Source: Rhodobacteraceae bacterium EhC02 (GTDB lineage: Bacteria > Pseudomonadota > Alphaproteobacteria > Rhodobacterales > Rhodobacteraceae). From it: a DNA stretch of 64,000 nt. Both the position numbers and the translations under genes were made by a program. Positions 51,453-61,015 of this stretch are shown in pieces. The stretch spans positions 62,001-126,000 of the forward strand of contig LXYH01000004.1 in the NCBI GenBank assembly GCA_001650895.1, read 5' to 3'. The number at the start of each line of letters is the position of its first letter. Within the stretch, counting starts at the first letter, position 1. The notes under the pieces are model-generated. The model worked only from the letters and a program-made list of their open reading frames with translations, had not been told where the DNA came from and searched no databases.

Positions 51453-53432
51453 TCATCTGCCCCGTTTGGTGAAAGTAATCTTGCCGACGAGCGCATCAAG
51501 CGCACTGCGTTCGTCGCGATTGATTCGCGCCCCGTTCGGGCCCGTCTCGTATTCCGTGCGGTCCTGCTGCTGGCTGCGAAGGGCGCGGTTGCGCGCCTCT
51601 GCCGCCTGTCCCAGCCGCCATGTCACAGCCTCATCGGCAATCCCTTCAAGATCCTCCTCGGCCTCGGCGATTTCCGAGGCAAGCCCCCTTTGGCATGTCA
51701 GCTTGGCCAGTTCTTCGGCCATGGTCATGCGCGCCATTTCGGTATTTCCGGGCTGACGCACCGGGGGCACGATACGGACATGGGGAAGCGCGAACAGGCT
51801 TTCAAGGACATCGGCGCCAACTTCGTCCGACACGGCCTGCCGAAACGCATCCGCATCCTGCGCAAAGGACAGCGCCATGCGCAGGATCGCGTCACGCAGC
51901 GCGGCATGCCCCGGATCAAGGCACTCCATCATGTCGATCTGCGCTTCGAATTCCTCGATCACGGCGGGGGTGGTGATCAGCGTGGCCATGATCACCGCCT
52001 CGCGCAGGTGATCGCCCACATCCTCGCCCGATTGCGCCAGAAGGGATGACTTGGTGCTGGGCTGCGGCACCGGGGCCGCCTGCCAGCGCGCGTTGCCCGG
52101 TGTCCATGCGGCGCGCGGGGCGCGCGGCGCGCCCTCGGCCTTGCGCCTTGTGCCAAAGAGGTCCCACCGCATCTCTTTCAGCGCCTCGCCGTAATGGGCG
52201 CGGATCGAGGGGTCCTTGATCAGCTTGATCTTGGCGCGCAGCGCCTTGTCCAGCATGGCGCGGCGTTCGGGACTGTCAAAGACCTGTCCTTCGGTCTCGC
52301 GCCGCCACAGCAGATCGACCATCGGGATCGCCTGATCCAGCAGCGCCTGCATCGCCCCTGCCCCGCTGGCGCGGATCAGGTCGTCAGGGTCCTTGCCCTC
52401 GGGCATGACCGCAAAGCGCAGCGATTGCCCCGCCTCCAGCAACGGCAGGGCAAGGTCGATCACCCGCATCGCGGCGCGCAGACCAGCGGTATCACCATCC
52501 AGCGCGATGATCGGCTCGGGCGCGATGCGCCACAACAGCTGCAGATGCGTGTCGGTGACAGCCGTGCCCAGCGCCGCGACGGACGCGGTGAACCCCGCCT
52601 CGGACAGGGCGATCACATCCATGTAGCCTTCGGCCACGATCAGCGGCTTGCCCTTGCCGGCGGCCTCGCGCGCGGGGCCGTGGTTATACAGCGTGCGCCC
52701 CTTGTCGAACAATTCGGTATCGGGCGAGTTCAGGTATTTGGCATTGTCATTGGGGTCCATCGCCCGCCCGCCGAAGGCAATGCAGCGCCCGCGCGGATCG
52801 CGGATCGGGAACATGATCCGGTTGCGGAACACGTCATAGGGCCGCTTGCCGGTGCTGGACGGTTTGGCAAGGCCAGCGGCAAGGATCAGATCCTCGGGCA
52901 CGCCCTTGGCGGTCAGATGATCCCAGAGCCCTTGCCACCCATCGGGCGCAAAGCCGATCCCGAACCGCTCGAGCGCATCGGGCTTGAGCCCGCGTTTCGC
53001 CAGGTAATCGCGCGCCGCACCCGCCGCGCCCGTCCGCAATTGCAGCACGAAGAATTGCGCCGCCTGTTCCATCACCTCGGCCAGCTGGCTGCGCCGGTCG
53101 GCCTTCTGCTGGGCCTGCGGATCGCGCGCGGGCATCGTCATGCCCGCCTCGCGCGCCAGGATCTCGACCGCCTCCATGAACCCCACGTTCTCGGTCTCAC
53201 GCACGAAGGACAGCGCGTCGCCCTTGGCGTGGCACCCGAAGCAGTAGTAATAGCCCTTGCGGTCATCCACATGAAATGACGCGCTTTTTTCCTGGTGGAA
53301 GGGGCATGGCGCCCACATGTCGCCCTTGCCCTGGTTGGACTTGCGCATGTCCCACATGACCTTGCGCCCCACCACCTGGCTCAGGCTGATGCGGTTGCGC
53401 AATTCGTCAAGGAAACCAGGTGGCAGACTCAT
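51453..53432 (-). CDS. dnaG: DNA primase
   Basis: A 659-residue primase. The zinc-binding domain is CPFHQEKSASFHVDDRKGYYYCFGCHAKGD. The core has RNRIMFPIRDPRGRCIAFGGRAM, and the TOPRIM centre shows IVAEGYMDVIAL and IIALDGDTAGLRAA. The C-terminal helicase-binding region is divergent, as usual. It makes the RNA primers for replication. MSLPPGFLDELRNRISL is the family start, fixing the ATG at 53432. A near-DnaA-box word TGTGGATAT lies at 53489, just upstream. Confidence 0.97.
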   Translation of the reverse strand: MSLPPGFLDELRNRISLSQVVGRKVMWDMRKSNQGKGDMWAPCPFHQEKSASFHVDDRKGYYYCFGCHAKGDALSFVRETENVGFMEAVEILAREAGMTMPARDPQAQQKADRRSQLAEVMEQAAQFFVLQLRTGAAGAARDYLAKRGLKPDALERFGIGFAPDGWQGLWDHLTAKGVPEDLILAAGLAKPSSTGKRPYDVFRNRIMFPIRDPRGRCIAFGGRAMDPNDNAKYLNSPDTELFDKGRTLYNHGPAREAAGKGKPLIVAEGYMDVIALSEAGFTASVAALGTAVTDTHLQLLWRIAPEPIIALDGDTAGLRAAMRVIDLALPLLEAGQSLRFAVMPEGKDPDDLIRASGAGAMQALLDQAIPMVDLLWRRETEGQVFDSPERRAMLDKALRAKIKLIKDPSIRAHYGEALKEMRWDLFGTRRKAEGAPRAPRAAWTPGNARWQAAPVPQPSTKSSLLAQSGEDVGDHLREAVIMATLITTPAVIEEFEAQIDMMECLDPGHAALRDAILRMALSFAQDADAFRQAVSDEVGADVLESLFALPHVRIVPPVRQPGNTEMARMTMAEELAKLTCQRGLASEIAEAEEDLEGIADEAVTWRLGQAAEARNRALRSQQQDRTEYETGPNGARINRDERSALDALVGKITFTKRGR

Positions 53433-53520
53433 GCAGGGGACTATAGGCGCAGACCAGGGCCAAGGCCATGCCCGGCACACCGATCAGCTGTGGATATCGC
53501 CGGCCTTCCGCCGGAACCGG

Positions 53521-53850
53521 TCAGGGCTTGTAGCCGAGGCACTGGGTCTGGAAGGCGATCGAGGTTTCCGGCGTCAACTGATCCACCGGCAGCGTGTAGA
53601 TCCAGCCCACCAGCACCGAGATCGACGGCGCGTATTTCGGATCGATCCCGCTGTCGCTGGCTTCAAGCCGCGCGGTGGCCGTCCCCTGATCCGCGCCATC
53701 GGCCCGCAACTCGACCGCCCGTGTCACGATATTGGCCTGACCGGTGCAACGCGCAGCCCGCTCGGCATCCGATTCAGCCAGAGCCGGAGATCCGGCACCG
53801 GACAGAAACGCGAGACTCGCGGAAAACAGGGCTACGGACAAACGGGACAT
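53521..53850 (-). CDS. Small secreted protein, function unknown
   Basis: A 109-residue protein with a signal peptide (SRLSVALFSASLAFLSGAGSPALA, cleaved before ESDAERA). The mature part has two cysteines (AARCTGQA and FQTQCLGYKP), suggesting a disulfide, and no recognised domain. The codon usage and signal peptide make it very likely real. It lies between dnaG and the sarcosine oxidase genes without obvious linkage. Confidence 0.75.
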   Translation of the reverse strand: MSRLSVALFSASLAFLSGAGSPALAESDAERAARCTGQANIVTRAVELRADGADQGTATARLEASDSGIDPKYAPSISVLVGWIYTLPVDQLTPETSIAFQTQCLGYKP

Positions 53851-53889
53851 GGCTTCAACCTTTGCATGAAATGCTTTGGGCGCAAGATG

Positions 53890-54453
53890 TCAGCCTGCAC
53901 GGCGGGCTTCAACCCCTTCCATCGCGATCTTCAGATCATGCACCATCGTGCGCGCCATGGACCGGAACCCCATGATCAGAAATGCATCATCAGACAGCCG
54001 GATGATCGCGGACTGCATGTGCAGCAGTTCTGTCCGGGCGGTGTGACCGGGCTGAAACATGCCGGGTCGCAGGTCGATCGGGGTGATCCGTGCAAGCACA
54101 TCCGCCGCCCCCGCGCCTTGCAGCAGCACTGTTGCCCAGCCATCGCTGACATCCGTCAGGCTGGCCTGCGCGGCCAGCGAGGGATCGGGGGCCGGCCCCA
54201 TCAGCAGCACATGGGCATGGCCGAACCAGACCGCGCGCGCATCATCCCCACCGGTGGCCCGGTTGGGCGCGGGCCAGTCCAGCCCATGCGCCGCCTTGAA
54301 CGCGGCAGCCAGCGCAGCACCCTTGCCCCTGAGCGGGGCGATCGCGGTCAGATGGCCGGGCTCCACCTCGGACAGGGACAGCGCGCCGACCGTCAGCGGC
54401 AACAGCCCGGCGCAGGGGGTCAGGGGCACAAGGGACAGGGATGCATCAGCCAC
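53890..54453 (-). CDS. soxG: Sarcosine oxidase, gamma subunit
   Basis: A 187-residue subunit. The C-terminal WATVLLQGAGAADVLARITPIDLRPGMFQPGHTARTELLHMQSAIIRLSDDAFLIMGFRSMARTMVHDL in compressed form is the conserved part of SoxG, related to the glycine-cleavage T protein fold. It stabilises the heterotetrameric enzyme. Its start overlaps the soxA stop by 8 bases, the usual soxBDAG order. Confidence 0.93.
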   Translation of the reverse strand: MADASLSLVPLTPCAGLLPLTVGALSLSEVEPGHLTAIAPLRGKGAALAAAFKAAHGLDWPAPNRATGGDDARAVWFGHAHVLLMGPAPDPSLAAQASLTDVSDGWATVLLQGAGAADVLARITPIDLRPGMFQPGHTARTELLHMQSAIIRLSDDAFLIMGFRSMARTMVHDLKIAMEGVEARRAG

Positions 54454-57376
54454 GGGCGCGCCCTCCTTCAGGATCGAAAAACACCGGATCGCAGACCTCG
54501 CACAGGGTTTCCACGCCGCGCAGGTGATCGACCATGCGGATCACCTCGCCATGCCGGGTGCGCCCCTGCTTGAGGAAGGCAAGGCCAAGGAACGTCTCCA
54601 GCGTGGGCGAAAACCCGACCGACGTGACATAACCCTGATCGTTTTCCCGCGTGGCGGGCGCGTCGCGGTCAAACAGATGCGCCCCTGCCGTCAGTTGCTT
54701 GACCGCGCCCACGGGTTTCAGACCGACCAGCTGTTCACGATCGGGATCGACAAGGCCCGGACGCGCGGCGGCGGCCTTGCCGATGAAGTCCTTTTTCGCC
54801 GACAGCATCTTCTGCATGCCGATGTCGAAGGCCGTGGTACGGCCGTGGATCTCGGCATGGGTGATGAACCCTTTCTCGATCCTCAGCACGTTCAGCGCCT
54901 CAAGCCCGTAGGCCCCGCCGCCCAGCGCTTCGGCGCAGCTGACCAGCAGGCGGAACAGGCTGTCGCCATAGCGCGCCGGCACCGCGACCTCATAGGCATG
55001 TTCCCCCGAAAAGGAGATGCGGAACAGCCGCCCCGCAACCCCCTGCAGCGCCACGGGCCCGCAGGCCATGAAGGGCCATGCCGCATCGTCGATGGGGCTG
55101 TCGAGCAGGCCATTCAGCAGATCGCGCGCCTTTGGTCCTGCCACGGCGAACTGCGCCCAGTGTTCGGTCACGGAACAAATGCTGACATCCAGATCGGGCC
55201 GCAGCGCCTGTTGTGCGAATTCCAGATGCTTCATCACCTGCCCCGCGGCGGCGGTGGTGGTGGTCATCACGAAATGATCCGGCCCCAGACGCGCCGTGGT
55301 GCCGTCATCCATGACATGCCCATCCTCGCGCAGCATCAAGCCATAGCGCACGCGCCCCTCGGGCAGGGTCGAGAACATGTTGGTATAGACGAAATCCAGC
55401 AGGGCTGCGGCGCCCGGTCCCTTGATGTCGATCTTGCCCAGCGTCGAGACATCGCAGACGCCGACCGCGTTGCGCACCATGCCGACCTCGCGGTCGCAGG
55501 ATTGCCGCCATGTGGTTTCGCCGTCTTTCGGGAAATAGCCGGGACGATACCAGAGCCCCGCCTCGATCATCGGCGCACCTGCCGCCACGCTGGCGCGGTG
55601 GCTGGTGGTAAAGCGCTGCGGGGCAAAGCCCGCGCCTTGCGCCCCTGCCCCCATCGCCGCAATCGACACGGGCACATAGGGCGGGCGGAAGGTGGTGGTG
55701 CCTGTCTCGGGAATGCCGCGCCCGGTGGCATCGGCCAGCACCGCCAGGGCGGCCACATTCGAATTCTTGCCCTGGTCCGTCGCCATGCCCTGCGTGGTGT
55801 AGCGCTTCATGTGTTCGACCGAGCGGAAATTCTCGACCGCGGCCTGTTTCACATCCTTGACCGTCACGTCGTTCTGGAAATCCAGCCAGGCGCGGCCCTT
55901 GCCCGGCACGGTCCAGAGCGGGGTGATCCGGTAGGGCGCATCCTCGGCCTGCGGCAGGGCGACATCGGGCGCCTTCATCCCCAGATCGCCCAGCACCTCG
56001 GCGGCGACGCGCGCGCCCTCGGCCAGACAGCCATGGGTGGACATGGTGCCATTGCAGGCCCCGGCCGTGACCAGCCCCGGAATGGCACCGGGCGTGGGCA
56101 CGAAACTGGCCAGACCCGCATTCCAGGTGGGGCGGCCATTCATGTGACAGGTCAGGTGCACCGTCGGGTTCCAGCCGCCGGACATGGCCAGGCAATCGGT
56201 GCGGATCTTCTCGATCCCCGAGGTTGTGGCGATGCTGATCGCCTCAAGCCCCTTGCGCCCATGCGCGTCGCAGACCTGCCCGCCCTTGAAGAACGGAATG
56301 TCCAGATCCGTCACCGCATCCGCGCGGCTGTCGATCAGGGCCGCCACATGCACGCCTGCGGCCAGCAGGTCCGCCGCCGTGCGATGGGCGTCGTCATTGT
56401 TGCCAAAGACGGTCACGGCCCGACCCGGGCTGACGGCCCAGCGGTTGACATAGGCGCGCAATGCGCCCGCCATCATCACGCCGGGGCGGTCGTTGTTGCG
56501 AAAGGCCACGGGCCGTTCCAGCGCACCCGCGGCCAGCACCGCACGGCGCGCAACGATGCGCCAGAACGCCTCACGCGGGGCACCCTTGCGAGCGGCAACG
56601 CCCAGCGCAAGCCGTTCCAGCGCGCCATAGGTGCCCTGGTCGTAGGCGCCGGTGACGGTGGTGCGGGTCAGTACGCGGACATTGGGCATCGCCTCAAGTT
56701 CCGCCGTGACCGACGCCGCCCAATCGGCACCGGGCTGGCCTGCAACCTCATGCGTTTCGGCATTGAGCCGCCCGCCGGTGCGCGTATCCTCGTCGCACAG
56801 GATCACATCGGCCCCGGCGCGCGCCGCCGTCAGCGCCGCCATCAGCCCTGCAGGCCCTGCCCCGATCACCAGCAGATCGCAATGGGCAAAGACACGTTCA
56901 TAGCGATCTTCGTTGTTCTGCACCGACAGCGCCCCAAGGCCCGCGGCGCGGCGGATCAGCGGCTCGTAAAGCTTTTCCCAGAAGGCGCGCGGCCACATGA
57001 AGGTCTTGTAATAGAACCCCGCCGCCAGGAAGGGCGCGGCAAGATCGTTCACCGCCAGCAGGTCCAGCTCCAGCGAGGGCCAGGCATTCTGGCTGCGCGC
57101 CTCCAGCCCCTCGTGCAATTCCTGCACCGTGGCGCGGACGTTCGGCTCCTGCGCGCCCCCCTGACCGATGGTCACCAGCGCGTTGGGCTCTTCGGACCCT
57201 GCCGTCAGCACGCCGCGCGGGCGGTGATACTTGAAGGAGCGCGCCAGCAGGCGCTGCCCGTTGGCCAGCAGCGCCGAGGCCAGCGTATCCCCGGCAAAGC
57301 CTTCGTAGCGGTGACCGTCGAAGCGGAATGCGATGCGTTGGTTGCGGTCGATCTGCCCGCCCTTGCCCAGCCTCAT
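54446..57376 (-). CDS. soxA: Sarcosine oxidase, alpha subunit
   Basis: A 976-residue subunit. The N-terminus (IDRNQRIAFRFDGHRYEGFAGDTLASALLANG) resembles a ferredoxin-like domain. A dinucleotide-binding domain begins LLVIGAGPAGLMAALTAARAGADVILCDE at about 168. The C-terminal 370 residues are a GcvT/aminomethyltransferase-type tetrahydrofolate domain (CDVSTLGKIDIKGPGAAALLDFVYTNMF). The enzyme oxidises sarcosine and passes the one-carbon unit to tetrahydrofolate. It overlaps soxD by 4 bases. Confidence 0.96.
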   Translation of the reverse strand: MRLGKGGQIDRNQRIAFRFDGHRYEGFAGDTLASALLANGQRLLARSFKYHRPRGVLTAGSEEPNALVTIGQGGAQEPNVRATVQELHEGLEARSQNAWPSLELDLLAVNDLAAPFLAAGFYYKTFMWPRAFWEKLYEPLIRRAAGLGALSVQNNEDRYERVFAHCDLLVIGAGPAGLMAALTAARAGADVILCDEDTRTGGRLNAETHEVAGQPGADWAASVTAELEAMPNVRVLTRTTVTGAYDQGTYGALERLALGVAARKGAPREAFWRIVARRAVLAAGALERPVAFRNNDRPGVMMAGALRAYVNRWAVSPGRAVTVFGNNDDAHRTAADLLAAGVHVAALIDSRADAVTDLDIPFFKGGQVCDAHGRKGLEAISIATTSGIEKIRTDCLAMSGGWNPTVHLTCHMNGRPTWNAGLASFVPTPGAIPGLVTAGACNGTMSTHGCLAEGARVAAEVLGDLGMKAPDVALPQAEDAPYRITPLWTVPGKGRAWLDFQNDVTVKDVKQAAVENFRSVEHMKRYTTQGMATDQGKNSNVAALAVLADATGRGIPETGTTTFRPPYVPVSIAAMGAGAQGAGFAPQRFTTSHRASVAAGAPMIEAGLWYRPGYFPKDGETTWRQSCDREVGMVRNAVGVCDVSTLGKIDIKGPGAAALLDFVYTNMFSTLPEGRVRYGLMLREDGHVMDDGTTARLGPDHFVMTTTTAAAGQVMKHLEFAQQALRPDLDVSICSVTEHWAQFAVAGPKARDLLNGLLDSPIDDAAWPFMACGPVALQGVAGRLFRISFSGEHAYEVAVPARYGDSLFRLLVSCAEALGGGAYGLEALNVLRIEKGFITHAEIHGRTTAFDIGMQKMLSAKKDFIGKAAAARPGLVDPDREQLVGLKPVGAVKQLTAGAHLFDRDAPATRENDQGYVTSVGFSPTLETFLGLAFLKQGRTRHGEVIRMVDHLRGVETLCEVCDPVFFDPEGGRARG

Positions 57377-57645
57377 GCCGCACCCCCTGCCGCATCGCGC
57401 GCCAGCACCGACCCCAGCACCTCATGCGTCACGGTATTGCGCGTCACCACCAGCCAGGCCCCGCAGCCGGTCTCGTGATACCACAGGTCGCGCGTCACGC
57501 CGGCGGGATTGTCGCGCAGATGCAGGTAGGCGTCCCATTCCTCGGGGGTGTCATCGACCTCGGGGCGGCGCAGGGCCACGGCATCGCCCTGGTAGTAGAA
57601 TTCGCGGCGGTCCCTTTCGCCGCAGATCGGGCAGGTGATCCTCAT
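57373..57645 (-). CDS. soxD: Sarcosine oxidase, delta subunit
   Basis: A 90-residue subunit. It begins MRITCPICGERDRREFYYQGDAV, a zinc-binding CPxCG motif, and continues HLRDNPAGVTRDLWYHETGCGAWLVVTRNTVTHEVLG, the family's conserved HETGCGAW. It binds a structural zinc in the complex. It sits between soxB and soxA. Confidence 0.96.
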   Translation of the reverse strand: MRITCPICGERDRREFYYQGDAVALRRPEVDDTPEEWDAYLHLRDNPAGVTRDLWYHETGCGAWLVVTRNTVTHEVLGSVLARDAAGGAA

Positions 57646-57709
57646 GTCGTCTCCGTGTCGACCGGCGCTGGCCCCGGCCCAGTGTTGCAAGTGAACAGCG
57701 TCATCATGG

Positions 57710-58966
57710 TCAGTGCAGGTTGTGCTGCGATCCCGTGCCTTCTTCGTCCATCAGGCCGCGCCCGGTGCGGAACCGGTCCAGCCGGAACCGCGATGCCGGT
57801 TCATGGTGGCGATCCGTGGCGATCAGATGGGCAAAGGAAAAGCCCGAGCCCGGAACCGCCTTGAACCCGCCATAGCACCAGCCGCAATCGATATAGAGAC
57901 CGTCCACATGGGTCTTGTCGATGATCGGGCTGCCATCGGGCGTCATGTCCATGATCCCGCCCCAGGAGCGCAGAACCTTGGCCTTGCCGATCATCGGCAT
58001 CAGGGTCATGCCCGCCTCCATCACATGTTCGGTCATCGGCAGGTTGCCCCGGCTGGCGTAGGAGGCGTAGAAATCCAGATCCCCCCCGAACACCAGCCCG
58101 CCCTTGTCGGACTGGCTGATGTAGAAATGCCCCATGCCGAAGCTGATCACATGGTCGATCACCGGCTTGATCCCTTCGGTGACGAAGGCCTGCAGCACGT
58201 GGCTTTCGATGGGCAGGCGCATGCCTGCCATCGCCGCCACCTGCCCGGACCGGCCCGCCACGACGATGCCGACCTTCTTGGCGCGGATCGCGCCGCGCGT
58301 GGTCTGCACGCCCTTGACCACGCCATTCTCGATGTCGATGCCCGTCACCTCGCAGTTCTGGATCAGGTCGACGCCGCGCTGATCGGCGCCGCGCGCATAG
58401 CCCCAGGCCACCGCGTCATGCCGCGCGGTGCCGCCGCGCGGATGCAGCAGCCCGCCGTAGATCGGAAATCGGGTATTGTCGAAATCCAGATAGGGCAGAT
58501 GCTTGCGCACGCCCTCGCGGTCCAGCAGGATCGCATCGTCACCCTGGTTGATCATCGCATTGCCCCGCCGGGCGAAGGCGTCGCGCTGCCCGTCGGAATG
58601 GAACAGGTTGATCAGCCCGCGCTGCGAATGCATCACGTTGTAATTCAGATCATTTTCCAGGTTTTCCCACAGCTTCAGCGAATGGGAATAGAATTCCGAA
58701 TTGCCCGGCAGGAAATAGTTGGCCCGCACGATGGTGGTGTTGCGCCCAACGTTGCCGCCGCCGATATAGCCTTTTTCCAGCACCGCCACATTGGTCAGAC
58801 CATGTTCGCGCGCCAGGTAATAGGCCGTGGACAGGCCATGCCCGCCACCGCCGATGATGACGATGTCATACTCCGGTTTCGGCGCGGGATCCCGCCAGTG
58901 CGGGGTCCAGCCCTTGTTGCCGGTCAGCCCCTCTTTCAGCACGCGAAGCCCTGAAAAGCGCATCAT
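57710..58966 (-). CDS. soxB: Sarcosine oxidase, beta subunit
   Basis: A 418-residue FAD-dependent DadA-type oxidoreductase. The FAD motif is DIVIIGGGGHGLSTAYYLAREHG at about 34-56, followed by LEKGYIGGGNVGRNTTIVR. The segment LLHPRGGTARHDAVAWGYARG (about 173-193) is the region where these subunits carry covalent FMN on a His. This subunit holds the sarcosine oxidation site. It is the first gene of soxBDAG; the ATG pair at 58966/58963 follows AAGGGACAGG. The sarcosine supply from betaine breakdown is not encoded here. Confidence 0.96.
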   Translation of the reverse strand: MMRFSGLRVLKEGLTGNKGWTPHWRDPAPKPEYDIVIIGGGGHGLSTAYYLAREHGLTNVAVLEKGYIGGGNVGRNTTIVRANYFLPGNSEFYSHSLKLWENLENDLNYNVMHSQRGLINLFHSDGQRDAFARRGNAMINQGDDAILLDREGVRKHLPYLDFDNTRFPIYGGLLHPRGGTARHDAVAWGYARGADQRGVDLIQNCEVTGIDIENGVVKGVQTTRGAIRAKKVGIVVAGRSGQVAAMAGMRLPIESHVLQAFVTEGIKPVIDHVISFGMGHFYISQSDKGGLVFGGDLDFYASYASRGNLPMTEHVMEAGMTLMPMIGKAKVLRSWGGIMDMTPDGSPIIDKTHVDGLYIDCGWCYGGFKAVPGSGFSFAHLIATDRHHEPASRFRLDRFRTGRGLMDEEGTGSQHNLH

Positions 58967-59155
58967 CCTGTCCCTTCTCTTTCCGGTCAGTGAACCGGTT
59001 CGGGACCGAGTCTTCAACAGTGGATGCGAAATTCCTTGCCCGTTCGCGACACGGATCGTCGTATCCCGTCCCTGCGACAAAGATGGCAGCCCCCCGCACG
59101 CGCCCCGCATGTCCCGTTGCCACGGGGCGGCATGCGGGGCGCGCGCGGGCCTGCC

Positions 59156-60586
59156 TCAGATCCCCTTGGCGCGGTAGCTGGCCGCGACCTTGCCGATCGA
59201 GACGATATAGGCGGCCGTACGCAGGTCCTTGACCTCGGGGCGGGCATGCCAGACCTCGCGCATCGACTGGTAGGCGATCCGCATCGTGTCATCCAGGCCC
59301 GAGCGCACCAGCTCCAGCTCGTCCGAGCCGCGCAGATACTTCTCCTTGAACGCGGGCCTGAGCGCCCAGGCATCGCCCAGGTAGCGATCAAGCCGCTCCA
59401 GCTCGTCGATCAGCAGCCGCGTCCGCGCCTCTTCCGCGCGGCGCTGCATCCGGCCGAACCGGATATGGCTGAGGTTCTTGACCCATTCGAAATAGGACAC
59501 GGTGACACCGCCCGCATTCGCATACATGTCGGGGATGATCACGGTGCCCTTGTCGCGCAGGATGTCATCGGCCGCAGCCGTGACCGGGCCGTTCGCCGCC
59601 TCGATGATCAGGGGCGCCCTGATGCGCGGGGCATTGCTGCGGTTGATCACCCCTTCCAGCGCGGCAGGGATCAGGATGTCGCAGTCCTGTTCCAGCACAA
59701 GCGCGCCGTTCTCGACATATTCGGCGCCGGGAAAGCCCTTGACGCCCGCATGTTTCGCGATCCAGTCGCGGACGGCATCGACGTCAAGGCCGCGCGGATC
59801 GACAAGCGCGCCGTCGCGTTCGATGATGCCGGTGATCAGGCATCCGTCCTCGTCGCGCAGGAAACTGGCCGCGTGATAGCCGACGTTGCCCAAGCCCTGC
59901 ACGATGACCCGCTTGCCATCCAGCGATCCGGTCAGGCCCGCCGCCGCCATGTCTTCGGGATGGCGGAAGAACTCGCGCAGGGCATATTGCACACCCCGCC
60001 CCGTCGCCTCGACCCGGCCCGCGATGCCGCCCGCGTTCAGCGGCTTGCCCGTCACGCAGGCCCGCGCGTTGATGTCGGTGGTATTCATCCGCGCATATTG
60101 ATCAGCGATCCATGCCATCTCGCGCTCGCCCGTGCCCATGTCGGGCGCGGGCACGTTCTGCGCGGGGTCGATCAGGTCGCGCTTGATCAGCTCATAGGCG
60201 AAGCGGCGGGTGATCAGCTCCAGCTCGTGTTCGTCATATTGGCGCGGATCGATCCTGAGGCCGCCCTTCGAGCCGCCGAACGGCGCCTCGACCAGCGCGC
60301 ATTTGTAGGTCATCAGCGCCGCCAGCGCCTCGACCTCGTCCTGGTTCACGCCCATCGCGTAGCGGATGCCGCCCTTGACCGGCTCCATGTGTTCGGAATG
60401 GACCGAGCGATAGCCGGTGAAGGTCTGGATCTGGCCACGCAGGCGCACCCCGAAGCGCACCGTATAGGTCGAGTTGCAGACACGGATCTTTTCCTCCAGC
60501 CCCGGCGGCAGGTCCATCAGCGCCACCGCGCGATTGAACATCAGATCCACGCTTTCGCGAAAACTCGTCTCCCTGGCTTCGGTCAT
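59156..60586 (-). CDS. gdhA: Glutamate dehydrogenase (Glu/Leu/Phe/Val family)
   Basis: A 476-residue enzyme. The substrate and catalytic segment is EPVKGGIRYAMGVNQDEVEALAALMTYKCALVEAPFGGSKGGLRIDP, with the catalytic Lys in MTYKCA and GGSKGG. The NAD(P) domain has GKRVIVQGLGNVGYHAASFL. It interconverts glutamate and 2-oxoglutarate plus ammonia. Amino-acid nitrogen from sarcosine-glycine metabolism could feed it, but co-regulation is only suggested by proximity. It has its own upstream region of about 430 bases. Confidence 0.95.
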   Translation of the reverse strand: MTEARETSFRESVDLMFNRAVALMDLPPGLEEKIRVCNSTYTVRFGVRLRGQIQTFTGYRSVHSEHMEPVKGGIRYAMGVNQDEVEALAALMTYKCALVEAPFGGSKGGLRIDPRQYDEHELELITRRFAYELIKRDLIDPAQNVPAPDMGTGEREMAWIADQYARMNTTDINARACVTGKPLNAGGIAGRVEATGRGVQYALREFFRHPEDMAAAGLTGSLDGKRVIVQGLGNVGYHAASFLRDEDGCLITGIIERDGALVDPRGLDVDAVRDWIAKHAGVKGFPGAEYVENGALVLEQDCDILIPAALEGVINRSNAPRIRAPLIIEAANGPVTAAADDILRDKGTVIIPDMYANAGGVTVSYFEWVKNLSHIRFGRMQRRAEEARTRLLIDELERLDRYLGDAWALRPAFKEKYLRGSDELELVRSGLDDTMRIAYQSMREVWHARPEVKDLRTAAYIVSIGKVAASYRAKGI

Positions 60587-61015
60587 CGTCCATCCTTTCT
60601 GATGCGGTGTCCGGCGGGGGGCCGGCACCCGCAAGATGCAATGCTGTCGATGATGGAAGAGTTAACAGCCAACCGTGCCAAATGCATCTTTTTCCGGTCG
60701 GGCCTCGCCCCGGTCATGACAGGACGAATCTGTCACCCCGGGCGGCGGATCGCGCAGCATGAAAGACCCTTCGACAGGAAAGAGTCGGAAAAAAGGCGGC
60801 ACCTGCCTATCGAAGGAGAGGTAAATCTTTGTTTCACCTCAGCGGACAATCCTGCGAAATTCCCGGCAATGTGCATCAACTGACTGAAAATACAGATAAA
60901 TTTCTTCATTCACGCCCAAAATCAGCCATATTCGGCCCGCAAACACGGCTTTGGTCAAGTCCCCAAAGGGTTTGCCTTTCTGTCCGAATGGACGGTCCAA
61001 GTTCTCGAGGTTCAC
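60587..61015. other. Intergenic region of 430 bases between gdhA and the Tad-like genes
   Basis: Holds the divergent promoters. A perfect inverted repeat TGACAG-gacgaat-CTGTCA lies at 60717-60735. A strong ribosome-site sequence AAGGAGAGG at 60813-60821 is followed by a TTG at 60829 opening a 65-codon frame that overlaps the next gene's start. The right half is AT-rich. No RNA gene was recognised. Confidence 0.5.
60717..60735. promoter_or_regulatory. Inverted repeat, candidate operator upstream of gdhA
   Basis: TGACAG and CTGTCA are exact inverted copies separated by 7 bases, about 130 bases upstream of the gdhA start. Such spacing suits a dimeric regulator. No regulator was identified. Confidence 0.35.

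Noticed and set aside
53489-53497. TGTGGATAT upstream of dnaG as a DnaA box
   Set aside because: One mismatch to consensus and isolated; too weak to list as a site by itself.
54059-57478. A 1139-codon open frame on the plus strand opposite soxG and soxA
   Set aside because: It is the antisense shadow of a high-GC gene; its translation is rich in His, Arg and Gly without domains, while the minus strand encodes clear sarcosine oxidase subunits.
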